Assembly (NCBI GenBank): GCA_008921705.1
Contig: VFFE01009205.1
Coordinates: 3,881,740 to 3,945,739 of the forward strand
DNA length: 64,000 nucleotides
From: Burhinus oedicnemus
Lineage: Eukaryota > Chordata > Aves > Charadriiformes > Burhinidae
Reading direction: 5' to 3'
The notes beneath the pieces are model-generated. The model made no database searches and was not told where the DNA came from. It saw only the letters and a program-made list of their open reading frames with translations. Positions 25,946 through 38,769 of the stretch are shown here, piece after piece. How positions within the stretch are numbered: position 1 is the first letter of the stretch; the number at the start of each line of letters is the position of its first letter. The position numbers were made by a program, and so were the translations under genes.

Positions 25946-26634
25946 AGTAGAAAGTCTTCCTTCTGTCCCATGTCCATACTATCTCTCCATCATGCAGCAT
26001 GCACCGTGCTGCAGGTTGACCTTCCCAGAGGGCTCTGGCTTCAGGACGGATGGGCACTTGCCAGACCATCTTGCTTTGAGTCATTTCTGCAGGTCAGTGG
26101 CTTTGCTTTTCCAAGTCTGCTTTGGCTGACTGGTAGGAGCAAGGGAAGCTGAAACCATGCTGCCGTACGAAGCGATTGCAATGGGGTTTACCTTTGTGAA
26201 ATCAAACAGCTGAAGAGTTGAAGGAAAGTCTTCTGGTGAACAATTTCTGTGGTTTTCACAGAAACTTCTGTTTTCCTTCGACCAGTTCACGCATTACAGT
26301 TGTAACTGGTAGCTCAAAGCTCCCAGCCTGGAAAAATGTAAAACAGGAATAACAATGGCCTGTTGCTTAAATGAGAAAAATCAATAAAAAATAATGCCAC
26401 AGTAGTGGATCCCCAGTAATCATTCTTCCTGAGAAAAAAACCCAAATTGTGCCAGTCATGAGAATGGAGTTTTATAAACAAGGTTGTAAAAGAAGAAAAC
26501 CAAATAGAATAAACAAGCTCCACTGCTTTGTTTTCTGGGCTGAGTAAGGACGTTGATATGAAACTGCAGTGAAGAACTGCATGAAATTTATGATGCTTTG
26601 CCCAAATAATCTTTGCTTACTCAGTACAGGAAAC

Positions 26635-26680
26635 TAGAATCATTTGGGTTGGAAGGGACCTCTAGTGGGTCTTACTCAAC
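26635..26680 (-). mobile_element. CR1 3'-terminal fragment (minus orientation)
   Basis: TAGAATCATTTGGGTTGGAAGGGACCT is the diagnostic start, in reverse orientation, of avian CR1 copies (the usual form is AGAATCATAGAATC-TTTAGGTTGGAAAAGACCTCTAAGATC). The match fades after about 45 bases, so it is a typical short 5'-truncated copy. It is one of the best indicators that the genome is avian or closely related. Confidence 0.75.
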
Positions 26681-26832
26681 ATTGACCTGACTTGTAAAAG
26701 TTTCTGTAACCATCATCACCGTATTTTTGGTTAAATTGTCTTAAACCATTAAGCTTATTGTAGACCAAGAGTACAAGTATGGTTACTATAGCATAAGAAT
26801 ATGTAGAAAACAGAAATTAAGGCCAAATACTC

Positions 26833-26867
26833 AAAAAAAAAAAAGGGTTTTTTTTTTTTTTTTTTTT
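26833..26867. repeat. A12-GGG-T20 homopolymer inverted repeat
   Basis: A run of 12 A is followed by GGG and then 20 T. The arms are self-complementary with a three-base loop, so the single strand could form a 12-pair A-T hairpin. It is also a likely site of sequencing or assembly length error. Confidence 0.9.
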
Positions 26868-27409
26868 AAACAGTATAGCCTAAAATTTCCTGTAATAGAA
26901 GGTACATTTGTATTTCTGTTATTTAGTGTCTAAAGCAGCCTTTTTCCAGTCTCACTACAAGGAATTATGATGTCATTGTCAAAATAAACTGAGCTCATCT
27001 CATAATCTTGTATTTGTTGTGTGTAAATTCAAATGAGGAAACTGCTAAATGGGACCATTTATAATGAGATTTGAGATAGCCTATGGCTCTCGCTTGGAGA
27101 CAAGTGACCTTTGTCCTTTTTGGGGCTGAGTAATAGCGCGATGTAGATTTAATAGATGTGTGCAGAGACCTGGCAATAGATTGGGGTGTGCATGGAAGAG
27201 GTGCTCAATGCGTCTTGCTCTACATATTTTTGCATTCATCACACTTGGGACTGAAGTGCCTGCCTGTTTGTGTGGTTTACTGCCATGTCCTTTCTCCCTT
27301 GGATGGCTTTCGTTAGTAGAAATTGTTAGACAGTCACAAAACACTAAAGAGAAAGGAAAAAACCCACACACTTTGCTTGGAAACACTGTCTGCGTTGCAT
27401 AAAGCTCTG

Positions 27410-27660
27410 ACAAGATCAAGCCTCTAATTAAATTATCTGGCACGTGGACAATTCTGTTCCGAGATCTGCTGAGCTAATGTGTAGCCATTAGCTCATACAG
27501 CCACCAAATCAGAAGTACCAAAGAGACAATTTACATAGGGCCACAGCGTGTTTTAAAAAATTCTGGTGAGTTGTGAAGCCTGTAATGTTAATTGCCAGTT
27601 AGCACATTGTAATTGCTGTAATTATTTGCAAGTAAAATGATGTAAGGGACTTAACATTGT
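27410..27660. promoter_or_regulatory. Candidate conserved noncoding element (middle intron)
   Basis: Dense in homeodomain core words: CTCTAATTAAATTATC near 27422, GCTAATG, CATTAGC, TGTTAATTGCC and TGTAATTGCTGTAATTATTTGC near 27586-27630. The block is free of repeats and open frames. The spacing of several TAAT cores within 250 bases is typical of deeply conserved enhancers in developmental gene introns. Conservation itself is untested. Confidence 0.28.
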
Positions 27661-30600
27661 ACTTGTCTTAACACTTCACATGTTGGTGATCCACTAAATC
27701 TCCCACTTAGAGTTTTGCTTGTTATTTTAAGAACTTGACAGCCACTTGCTGAAGTCTGATTTCATCCACAAGCTTGCTGTTCTGCCTGTTGTCTTTAACA
27801 CTGAGCGGTGGCTCTCTAAAGTCTTTATTAAAAAAAAAAGGCAATAAAATAATAAATGCGAATGTCTGCTGCTGACCAGCAAGAGCATAGCCAGCCCTGC
27901 AGCCAGCTGCACCGGAGCCCAGCTGGGAGAGAGCCCTCAGCACAAATTGCCAGCCTATTGCCTCCCACCGCCACGCCGCGGAAGTGGGCCAAAAGCTCCT
28001 CCGTATGGGATTAAAGGGATGCGTAATAGATTAAAGATCAAAAATGTTAATTAAGAAATGGTCTTTTCTAATAAGATGCCTTCAAGGGCATGGTACCAAA
28101 AATGAGGCAGTATCTCATTTTGGCAACAGTGCTGGGGTTGTAATGAAGCTGGAGCACGGGGGTAAGGGGAGAAGGAAGGGATGCCTCCTGTTCAAAGCAT
28201 CTCCTTCGGAAGAGGTAAAATCAATTAGCAATAAAAATGTAGGCATATAAGCCAGAATGATATTACTCTGAATGCTACTGAACAACGTGTGGATTTAGAT
28301 GTACGCGATTTAGCTTGATGTTTCCTTGAGGATAAGTTGGCAGTTTGCGACTGATAAAGAAGGATTCCTTCAGCTTAGTGTTATTTAAGCAGCCACATGG
28401 TAATTTGGCTGAAAATAACCACTCTTGTTGGAAGCTTTGATGCACTTGAAGTGAATCAGTGCAATATATTTTCCTGACATAATTTTTTAGATACAGGAAG
28501 TTCAGCATCTTTGTTGCTGGATTGAAACTTTTAGGCACTATGTTTGGGGAAAGGCTTATTTCTCTTTGGAAGAGGGAAGAGCCACAACTCTAAGCTCTTG
28601 TATTCCAGGGTCCTGCAGCAGGGAGAAGTTTATTTTACAAATAAACTGATATGCAAGTGTTACTTTTGTGTTTCAAACCTGAAAGGTGCTTTCAAGACCT
28701 GTGAAATTTTATTGCATCATTGTAACTAAAGAAAACACGCTTTTTCTTAAACTTGAGCATTCTAGTTAGTGACTCCGCTGTTATGTTTTCATAGTAAACT
28801 CATCAAAACTCCAAAAGGAAAACTCAGATGTTTAAGAGCGCTTTTCCTTGCGGTGGGATGATGGGATTTCACATCCCACTTCATCCCCCACTTTGCCTTC
28901 TAAACACCTTAACGCTGAAAGCTGCAGTATTTCTGAAGCGAGTTATTTGCTAGCATGAAACAGAGGGACCCTGAAGGCAAATTTCTTCCCTCTTGGTTGG
29001 AAGCTTTCTCTTGGATAAAGAAAACCACTGGCACGGTGAGGCTCTCGGCGTAGTGTGTGTATGTGTTTTAAGGCTCTCTGTTGTTTGAACCAAAGCTAGA
29101 AAGAATTTTCAATTTGAGAGAAATATGGTGGGAAGGCGCTCACCGGTTATGTGCCCCTGTGTGTGCGTGGTGATCTGGGGCCATCTGAAACAGCCTGGCA
29201 GAAAAAGTCATCCGATAATGGTCTGAAATTTAAATTTGTTGCTTTAACTGCGTATATTTAATCTTCATCTGTTGTGTGAATCTTTAGCAGAAAAGAGCAT
29301 TTGGAGGAGATAAGCGAGTGAAAGACAACGAGTCTACACTACCTGCTCACCTGCAGCCCCCAAACGAAATGGGGAAGTGGAGCATGGCATCTGTGTCCTT
29401 GAGAAGAGCAGGGATGGTTTTCCCTGGGTCTCATTTAATTAAGAGGGGGTTTGGAGCCCTCGGAGCTGGGCATGGTGTAGTCTTGTGCTTATTGGTATTA
29501 TTTAGCTCGGATGGGGGCTATAGGAAACTTAAATCAAATGACACGAAATTCCTGTGCCCTGATTTTGTCAGATAAGTGAACACAAATGGAGATAGTTGTT
29601 GGTTCCATCCAGGGAAAGAAAATTGGAGAACTATTTCTTATCCAAAGACTTAAATCAGATCTTTTCACAGTTCATAAATGTATTGTTTTGACGAACTGAT
29701 TAGTTCCATCTTTACTTGATTTCATTTATGGTTTTTGTTAAAAGAAATGTGTAACTCGGACGTGAATTAGCCTTCTCCCAAGAAGGGCTACGTCAAGCCA
29801 TTCTTGCTGACACATCAAGGAGATACAACTGTAGCAACAGAAAAATCATTGTCTTTTTCCTTATTATGATGTTCCTTGAAAAATCTCAAAGTCATTTTGT
29901 ACTGGGCAATATTGAAGATAATGTTCTGAATTGAAGTTTTCCTCTGTGTAATTTTGACAATATTCAAAAAAGATGTATGTAGTCTGTCCTTCTTCTTTCA
30001 GAGACAATAGGGATGACTTCTATTTTGCATGGTTGATTTAATTAATTAGGTTATATTTGCAGAAAAGTGGTCAGTTTGTAATGCTGTCATTAATTTGTAC
30101 AGAATGTGTGTCCCATATAGAAATTGAGAAAACTTGAACTTAAACTTTGATAGTAGTTCGTGTCAGGCTCTTTGCGTTAAGCACACAAGTGCCGATGACC
30201 ATTTATCCTGTTAAATGAGTGAGAAATGTTCTGTGTAAAAAGCATTTGGCTTCTCTTCCTTGATCATATTAAACAAAATACGTTTATTGCCAAATTTCCA
30301 CAGTATCATCCAGGAAGCATATACAAAATCAGCAGGGTTAGGCAGGTATCACTGAGAGCGGCATTTGGTCTATAATCTTCTGAGAAAAAGCTTGTGCAGT
30401 AAAGGTGCTTGATCACCTTTCTGATCAAGGTGAATTTCAGGCTGAAATCTTGCATAAGTTAGGTAACGGCCAGATTGGTAAAACATTTTCTGGAAAGGTT
30501 GTTGCAGAAATCCATATTATTTTCTTCATTTTTTTTCTCCATATAGTGTGTGTGCAGGCACCTGCAGTGTTGAAGATATGAGGAGTATCACTTCTGCAAA

Positions 30601-31389
30601 TGCTCCTGGCATCTCTGGGTTTGTGTTGTGACAAGCAAGCATAGATGCTTCTGTGTAACAGAATTAAATCATGCTCCATTTTTCACCCTTCCTTCCAAAA
30701 AGCGGTGCTCGGTGTTTATGGTGTTTTGTGTGTGAAATTGAATTAAGAATTGGTGTTGCTCTTCCTCCAAATGGTTCATAAAAACTGGTGAATTTTTAGG
30801 GCTTTTTAGTATACTGAGGTTGTAAACCTGTTGTATTTTAAATGGCTTTTGGAGTTGCAAAGAAACCCACAGATACACCACGGGCACTGGAAGCGTGGCG
30901 GAGCCATCAGTGAACTATTAAATGGGAAAACACATCATAAGAGTTAAGTGATTTTTAGCTTGGTACTGTAATGAAATATTTTAAAACTGTATCTGGTTAA
31001 TGAACATTGTGGCCAGACTGCATAATTGGCCGAGGAGGCAGGAAGTGGAAGCGGTTTAAAAATACACTCCAAGCTGTGATAGCTGTAAATGGGGTGGAAG
31101 AGTCCAAAGCAACCCCCAAATCCCTCTTTCCATGGGGCTGGTGGGAGGGGGGTGGCGTGGGGCTGTGGGTGCAGTGGCTGTGCCCACATGAGCCGTGGCG
31201 TGTGGCTGTTGAGAAAGCTGTTTTGTAGGATGAAGTTCTCAGGTGTGCATCTTCCTGCTTGTCAGCAACTAAAATGCAAATTCAAGAATTTAAGGAAAAA
31301 AATTGGGACTGGGCCCCTACAAAGAAATGTGCCTTTTAAAAATGGATAATTTGTTATTATTACTACTTTTTACCTAGTGCAAAGTACAC

Positions 31390-31550
31390 AGGGAATGGGG
31401 CTGCTAAAGAGCATATCAACTAAATTAGGGTTAATTAGAAGTTCTCCCAAATAGCTGGTGCTTCATCAGCAACAGAGCAGTGTGTAAATAAATCTAATTC
31501 CTCTCCAACTAAACTCTTCAAAAGCTTAATTACAACAGTAACAATATCTT
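31390..31550. promoter_or_regulatory. Candidate conserved noncoding element (middle intron)
   Basis: A short block with ACTAAATTAGGGTTAATTAGAAG, TAAATAAATCTAATTCC and GCTTAATTACAAC, giving at least four TAAT-type cores in 160 bases. It lacks repeats or coding potential. The inference is from motif density only. Confidence 0.25.
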
Positions 31551-32394
31551 GCCCCCTACCCCTCCCCCCCTTTTTCATTAGTGGGAGCTGGTCATTACGA
31601 GCCGTGTCTGGTGAGGGTTATCATGAGCAGTCCACAGCTGCGTCTTTCATAGGTGTCCTTCGAGGCTCAGGAAGAAGTGGAGGAACTTTCAGTGTATCTG
31701 GAAGAGCCCAATTAAGGTAGTTCATGAGGAACTTGAGAAGCAGAAAGCAGCGATGGAAAGGAAAAAACCACCACTATATTCTGGAGAGACTTTTGTTAAT
31801 TACATCAACTATTTCCACTACTTGGATTATTTACCATCTTAATTTCTTCCCCTTTATTACTCATTTGCCAGCAAAAATCCATACTTACGGTTTTATCTGT
31901 CCTTTTTTTTTTTACTGTACATCATCCTCATGGTAGATCCAAAGGCTCTGCCGGTTCTCTGACACTGTGTACCACATGGCTGTCTCCTGCTCTGACACTT
32001 GGGACCTGCTGAATGAGAGGAGTGGCTGAGGGAGACAAGACTTTAAAGTAATTTTAACTTTAACTCTCTTAAATGCCTTTTCACACTTTCTTTACCATGT
32101 CGGGCTAGAAGAAAGAATGCAGGAAGATATTAGGAGAAAAAATGTTATCATCACTGCTAAAAGGATCGCCACGCTGGAGGACTGGTGCAGCTCACGTCTT
32201 AGTCCAGGGATAAATAGCTGAAAACCTCTTGCCAGAAATTAGTTATCACAGGGAAAGTACAAACCTGGGTGCAGGTTTCAGCTGGTTGCAGAAGTGCTCT
32301 GCTGAGGGCTCATTCAGAGGGATTAATTTATTTCATTTGGTGCTTGATTCACTGTCCTCTGTGATTTTTTTTTTTTTTTAAATTTCTAATTCTA

Positions 32395-32660
32395 TTGAAA
32401 CCAGCGCATTCCTTATTACGTGGTGTCACGTTTCAGCCGATCCCAAATTAATAAATGAGCAGCAGCAGAATAGCGTGCAGCACAATTCTAACAGCATGAG
32501 CTGCACAGAAGTATATTTCACTTAGCTCCAATTTAAATACTCTGCTTTGCTCGATTTAATTATGTGAAATTACTGAATTAATGGCTTTGTCAAGTGAAAC
32601 GTGTAGGACTTCAGAGTTTGGTATTAAGGAAAGAAATGAGAAAGGAACATTTGAGGTACA
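32395..32660. promoter_or_regulatory. Candidate conserved noncoding element (middle intron)
   Basis: Contains CAAATTAATAAATG, CGATTTAATTATGTG, CTGAATTAATGG and CACGTTTC within about 250 bases of unique sequence, plus AGCAGCAGCAG. It has no open frame or known repeat. It could be a neural or mesenchymal enhancer of ZNF423, but nothing in the sequence proves activity. Confidence 0.25.
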
Positions 32661-33177
32661 TTAATTGTTGCGTGTAAGCTCGTGTAAAACACAAACTGAA
32701 ATATAACTGAGCCCGCAGCCCAAAATCACATCATGTTTTAAAACTGGGGAAGAGACAACGAGCAGAAGATGTCAGGAAATTTTTGAGTTGTTCTGCTAAT
32801 TTGGTTTCCCTGTTGGCTTGTATTCATCTCCTTGGTGTATCTGCTGGGCACGAGAGGTGTTTGTGCAGCAGGGGCTGGCCACGGTCATGCGGAAGGTAAT
32901 ACTTTTTGCAGAATCTGATGCCTCCCTAATAGCTTGGCCACCTGTTAAATACCCTTTCCCATGCTGCATAATACGAGAGGCACAGACTTCCCTCTCTCTT
33001 CTGGTTGAGAATCTTCTTAAGTTAATGAATGTGAAAAAAAGGCAACTGAATTTTGCTGTGGTCTGGATACCTGCATCAGGACATCGTGCCCAGCCCAGTG
33101 CTGGTCATGCAGAGATGCACATGCATAACGAGACCTGGGGGTAATGTTTCCGAAAGCTTGTAAGCCCTACTCTTCCG

Positions 33178-33225
33178 AAGGCATTTAGACACATAGGTGC
33201 CTAACTCTCCTTAATTTCCAATTTC
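33178..33225. repeat. Possible remnant of an old palindromic interspersed repeat
   Basis: AGGCATTTAGACACATAGGTGCCTAACTCTCC resembles a common sauropsid interspersed motif with TTAGGTGCCTAACTCCCATTG. Only one arm is recognisable and the family name is uncertain, so this is a tentative call. Confidence 0.3.
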
Positions 33226-34384
33226 ATGGATTTTTGCAACAGTCCGTTGTCATTCAGTGGGTATTCTGCTCCTAAATCACTTGGGCTGCTACAGATGTGC
33301 CCTCCAGCTGGAGCAGTGTAAGGTACTGTTTTCCCAATTTCTGCTCGCTTTGCCAGCTGTGCCCTGCTTGGAGGGCTACCGTGCAGCCAGGATGTGAGCC
33401 TCTGCCAGCAGGACCTGGTAGCAGAGAGACATGAGCATGCGTTTGGGAAAATGTGGCTTTTTCCTCAGGCACATTTGAAGAACCTTTTTTCCAAAGCAAA
33501 CTAGATTTGTAGAGAGAAAGTCAGTGAGCTTGTTTCCTCCAAGATGATGTTTGGTATTTAATCGGACTGTAAAGCCCACAACTAGGTTATGGTCCAGGTC
33601 CAACCCTCTATACCCTGGGTATAAACAGGCGTTTTACCGAAGAAGCTAACTCCATGAACCTGGCCCCACAGAAACCTCTCAGGTCTTTAATCACAGTTTT
33701 GAAGACTTCCAGGCACAGTTATTGCGGAACCAGGTCCCTTCTATGCTCCTTCAGCCACAGATTTGTCATTCCTGCTGGAAAACAATCCAGGCAGGTTCTG
33801 AGCAAACCAAGACTCATGAGAAGGTCAGTGAAATAATTATTGCTTTCTCTAATTTGCCTAAGTGTAGTTTTCTTCCTGCCCCAATACATTTTTCCCTCTG
33901 TTGTTCCATCTTTTCCCTTTGTATCGATTCCACCCCTTGGTTCCTGGCGGTTTGCAGAGTGCTATGGCTCTTTCCTTCTCAGTTTTGGGGTTTTTATAGA
34001 TATAAAAAGATGAATGCAAATGCTGCCTGTAGGATCTTACAGGTTTGGGTTGTGAAAGGCACTCCTCTTCAGCATAGTTTTTAACAAATCTATATCCGAA
34101 GCATGGGAAAAGTATATTTTGAACAGAAATATATTCAGGGACATAAGAGGATATTTTATATTGAGGCCTTGCTCAGCTTTCCTGTTACGTCTTGCTCCCG
34201 TGTCCGTACCCTGCAGGCTGTTACAGACTGAGGACAGGAATCTTCCAGGGGCCAGAACTTACCTGCAGAAAGGACAGTTCAAAGCCCTGGGACCTTACGG
34301 AGGAACAACAAAGGAATCTGCATTTTGAATTAGGCAAAGGGGTTTCAAACATTGGAATATATAGTCACATTTGTCACTTATGGT

Positions 34385-34590
34385 AAATTACATCATCTGT
34401 AATTTTTCTGTCTTTAAAAATCAACAGGTTTATTTTAATAATGAGTTCCAGCAGCTGCTATTCTGAGCAGAACCAGTCAATACCTTATTTTTGCATTTGA
34501 TATGCAGCTGCAATAATAAGCCACATGTGAATTTTATTAAGCCTTCTGAATTTTCTTTCTGCTCAGGGAGCTATAGATAAAAGTTTTACA
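34385..34590. promoter_or_regulatory. Candidate conserved noncoding element (middle intron)
   Basis: Unique A+T-rich sequence with TTTTAATAATGAG, the E-boxes CAGCAGCTGC and GCAGCTGC, TTTTGCATTTGATATGC and TAATAAGCC. E-box plus octamer-like plus TAAT words suggest a neurogenic-type enhancer, but this is speculation from motifs. Confidence 0.22.
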
Positions 34591-35439
34591 GATATCTGGC
34601 TTTACCTTAAAGTGGGGGGGGGGAGGGAAGAACATAATTCACACCATTTCCTTAAAAGAAAAAAAAAAGTTTTTGTCATGCCTATGAATTAAAATGTGAT
34701 TAAGATGCCCTGTGTTAGGTGTGAGTAGGATTCCATGGAATATTGGAAACAGGACACTTGTCTTCAACAGAGACTTGAAAAATAAGTTGAGTATTATTAA
34801 AATATTAATATACTTTAATAAAACTAAAGTGCTGGGTTTGTGCCGAAAATTTACACGGGTTTTATTAGATTACGATGGCCAGTGTTATTTAACAGTTGCA
34901 TGTTAGAGTGAAAGTACATTTTTATGAAGAAGTGCACTTCACTTTGAAGTTAATACTTGCTGCGTACTAATTGCCTTGTGCATATAAATGGATTTTAGAT
35001 CAGTTTTGATTTGAACCTCATTATCAGAACTGAAGGTGGCAGTTACTCCCATTCACATGCACCTTAAGAATCTGGAAGTGGACAATAACGTCTGGTTTCC
35101 AGGGGCAGATAATCCATTGCACAACCATTACATGTCTGAGTAAGTGGATGAGTTTTCTGCGGATGACAGCGGAGAAGTTTGGATAGTTGTGTGCAAACAC
35201 ACTATTTGATTTGAATGCTGCAGAGATCTACAAAGCAAATTGCTATTTGACATCGGAATAAGTGTGAGGTGTTGATGCTGTGAAAAAGCAGTGATAACTG
35301 TTGTCTGCGCTTGGATGTGGAATGTCCCTGGTAGCAAACGGAGCAGAAACGAGCTGCGGTAGAAAGCGAGACGTCCCTTCTAGGACTGTGACTTTTTGAT
35401 CTAATACAGGCTCTGCTTTGTGGGTCAGACGCACACAGG

Positions 35440-35735
35440 GGAGGTGCCTTCCTCCTTTGCTCTGCCATCTGCTAACGAACCACCGGGCCCTGCTGCCACC
35501 GCAGCTCACTGTAGCCCACCGAAACCTTCTCCCTGGATTTTGAGCCCGTCCTTTCCAAGGAGAAGACCCCAGTGCTCTCCTCACGGCCCTGCCAGGGGAC
35601 GGGGCGTCTGCTCCCCAGCCCCAGCGGGCAGAGGGGTGGGAGGGCACCCTGCCGGGCTCCCTGGGGGGGACCGGGGGCAGGAACTGGGGAGAGCCCTGCA
35701 GTTGGGCGCTGTTTCAGTAACCAAACACTTGGCAC
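35440..35735. other. G+C-rich, CpG-containing patch in the intron
   Basis: A stretch of markedly higher G+C than its surroundings with roughly a dozen CpGs. It sustains open frames on both strands simply because stop codons are scarce in G+C-rich DNA. No start-site motif, splice-bounded exon or known protein is visible. It could be a small CpG island or only a compositional island. Confidence 0.4.
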
Positions 35736-35999
35736 GCTCCAGACTGCTCTGCTCTCTGCCTTTCGTTGCGTTCCCTAAAATTCACTTCCAGTGCTTTTTG
35801 TGGTGGGGAAGTGTTTACATCCCGTATTTATACTGTTAAACCGGTTGCCAAACGCTGAAGAGCTGATAAACACTATGTGCTGTTAACACTGTAAACTACA
35901 ATCCCACTGCTGCTTGCCTGCAAATAAATAATAATAACAACCTAGCTCTTTGTCTGCGTTTCAGTGTATAAATGCATTTGTTGTGTAACATAGTAACAT

Positions 36000-37160
36000 C
36001 TAAATCATTTTAGTAAAAGCACTAGAAAGGCTGAAACGTTACCTGCAGGTACGATAGAGAGGAAATTTTACTGTTTGGTGATGTTTTTTTGATTTCCTTC
36101 TCTGATCTTTTTTTTAAACACTTTTAAAGTGATGTGATGCTTAATCACTACTGCTGGGTTTAATTTTTTTTTAATTTTTAATTTCACTGAGTTATTTTGC
36201 CTTTCTTTGGACTGAGGGATTAGCCCACAGGCTAAAAGTTACTATAAAATGTTCATTAAATCTTTTCTTGTATCTGTTACAGACACAGATATCTTTTTAA
36301 TGTGCCTGGTCAGTTTTGAGGGCACTATTTTTGTTACTACCCATAAATCATTAGCAAGTATTTTTAGTGTCATCAGTGAAAGGTTAATAGAAGCCCATAA
36401 TTTTCAGATATAACTTTTTTGATTAGCTGCTCAGAAATTTCCTTAAAAAGGGGATGTAAATTGTTCCACACCAAAAAGTGGAGACTGTGTCCAGTTTGTG
36501 CATAAATTGAAATTGTCTTTCTAATAGACTCTTCGGAAGGTGTGGGGTTGCTTTCAAGGTAATGATTTAAACATAAACTGACCCTTGATGAGGGAGCTGG
36601 AGTTTCAGTTTAATGCGTTTCTGCAGTTTTCCTTCGCCTTTAGTGCCTTCAAATTCCACAAAAATAATTCCTTCATAACGAGTGCCTTTTCAGAAGATGT
36701 ATGCTGCTGACAGTTAATATAAAATTATTGCCCCTGAATGCATTTTTGTAATTACTTTCCAGAGAACTGTCTTTGTGTTAGAAGACATTTCACACTTTAG
36801 TAACATAAGTGTTTGGGGAGAACATGAGTAATAATTACAAGCAGTCTTTCAGTGAAAATAAACCTAAAAATTATAAAAAAAAGCTAATGTTAAAGTTGGT
36901 TAGAGACAGTGAGGAATTTATTTAGCACGTTACGCCTGTCTGTATATTTTCCAAGTTTAATAACCCTTCAGTAACTAAACTTAAAAAAAAGCAATAAAGA
37001 AGAGAGAAACTGCTTTCTAATTTTTAAGCAATAATGAAACTAAAAACTGATTAAAAGTGACATGCTACTAGAGACAGAATAAAGAAACTTAATCTGAACG
37101 CTCCTATAGGAGATTTCTGCTATAATGGAAAATGAAATGGCTCACAGTTTGATCAATAAA
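36000..37160. other. A+T-rich intron stretch without recognisable element
   Basis: More than a kilobase rich in TTTTTAA and AATAAA words, with no open frame above 60 codons and no mobile element I recognise. Some parts may be conserved noncoding sequence, but no subsection stands out. Confidence 0.5.
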
Positions 37161-38748
37161 AAAATTAGCAGCATTTAATAAAAGGTTTCTCTAGCATGTT
37201 GAGTAAAGGATACTATGGAAGTCTGGAAATCCAAGAAAACTTGGGTTGTAGGGTGAGTTTGCGTACGTGAGCATGATATAAAAGTCATTGACTGAGCAGA
37301 GCCAGTGTGTTTCAGGTCAGGTGCTAGATGGAAATAGTTACACTGGCTTAGAGAACATGAGGCCAGGGCTGTCCATAAAGATACCCGTACGTTCTGATAG
37401 TTACTGTGTGCATACCAGCAGCGAGCTTGGATTTGCATGGAGGCAGAACAACACAGGGCGAAGTCTTGGTTTCACTGGAGAAAACAGGGCAATTATCCCA
37501 TATAGAGGTAACCATATATAGATATAGGCAAGGCAACAAGTTCCACGCGTTATCTGTTCTGCATGTCACGTCTGTGACTGTACTGCAGCAAAGGAAGGTG
37601 CAACGAGCTGCCAGTCCTCTGCCGCGTGTTCCTGCCAGCTCTTCCCATGCCTTTAAACTCAAGGTAGACACTTAAAATTTTCTTAAACGTTGTAGCTGCT
37701 AATTTAAGAAAATCGTATCCTATCGGTGAAGTAAGATGAACATTTTCCCTGTGAAATGTTGGTGTAAGTAAGTTAATAAAAGGATGCTGAGAGGATGCCG
37801 GGGCGCGGGGGTGCCGGTTGCCATTAACAATTCTGTGAGCAGTGCAATGCCAGCAGCAGCAGGCAGCAGTGGTGCAGGCATCGGCAGTAGTTAGCTAGTT
37901 AATACTGGGTGTTTAGCTTGGAACCCCTTTTCTGTTAAAGCGTGTGTACAAGCAGATGTAGAAGGAGGTGCAGTACCCTACCTAAATAGTTTTTCTTTGC
38001 TAAGCTAAAGAAGAATGCTGAGAACTGGCTACCTACTTAGAAATTAATATGATTTAATACTTATTGCTGTGTAATAAGACTCTGTTGTGAAATGTTATAA
38101 TGCGTGCTTCCGAAAATCTCTGACTTTTGTCTATTTTGTTGCTACACACTTCACACAAAGCTATTATTAGTATAATCTGTGTTTTTATCCTGTGGGTTAT
38201 TATCCAGAGAGATAGATACCTAGCCCTGAGCACTCTCCCTCTTCCCTTGCCTTTCCAAAAGAAGCTCTCGTAGCCACCATTGCCGCTTGTCGGTGGAGTC
38301 TGCTGTCAGAGTCAGACAAATGACAGCTCGGAGAGGCTGCAGCGGCCATAGCCCTAGGAGGGCACGAGGAGGTAACAATATACAATTTTCATGGTTCAAG
38401 GGTAGCCTTATCCTACTGTTCTTCATTACAGTACTGCAGTGAGATCAATTTTATTAAGTTGTAAGTCTTAGGAGGCCAACACCATTAACTACGTGCTGGA
38501 TCAAATAATTTTTTTGGTATTATGATTGTTTTTTCCTCTTCTTGAGGGAAGGCAAGATCTGATGCACGCATCTCTTCAGCCTGTGAGGAGCGTTAGGTGG
38601 CGACTGAGCGTGGGCAGGATTGCATGGCAGCCTGTGCTTCACTCACTCTGCTCTGTCATGTAGTCATCCCGTGTAATTTGACGTGCATGAAAATACCATG
38701 GTGTTTCAGGCGTTACTCTTTCTGGCTCTTTGTTTTTCAGCTAGACAC

Positions 38749-38769
38749 TTTTTTTTTTTTTTTTTTTTT
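38749..38769. repeat. T21 homopolymer
   Basis: An uninterrupted T run. It lies just downstream of a TTTTTCAG that mimics a splice acceptor, but no exon follows. Confidence 0.9.
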
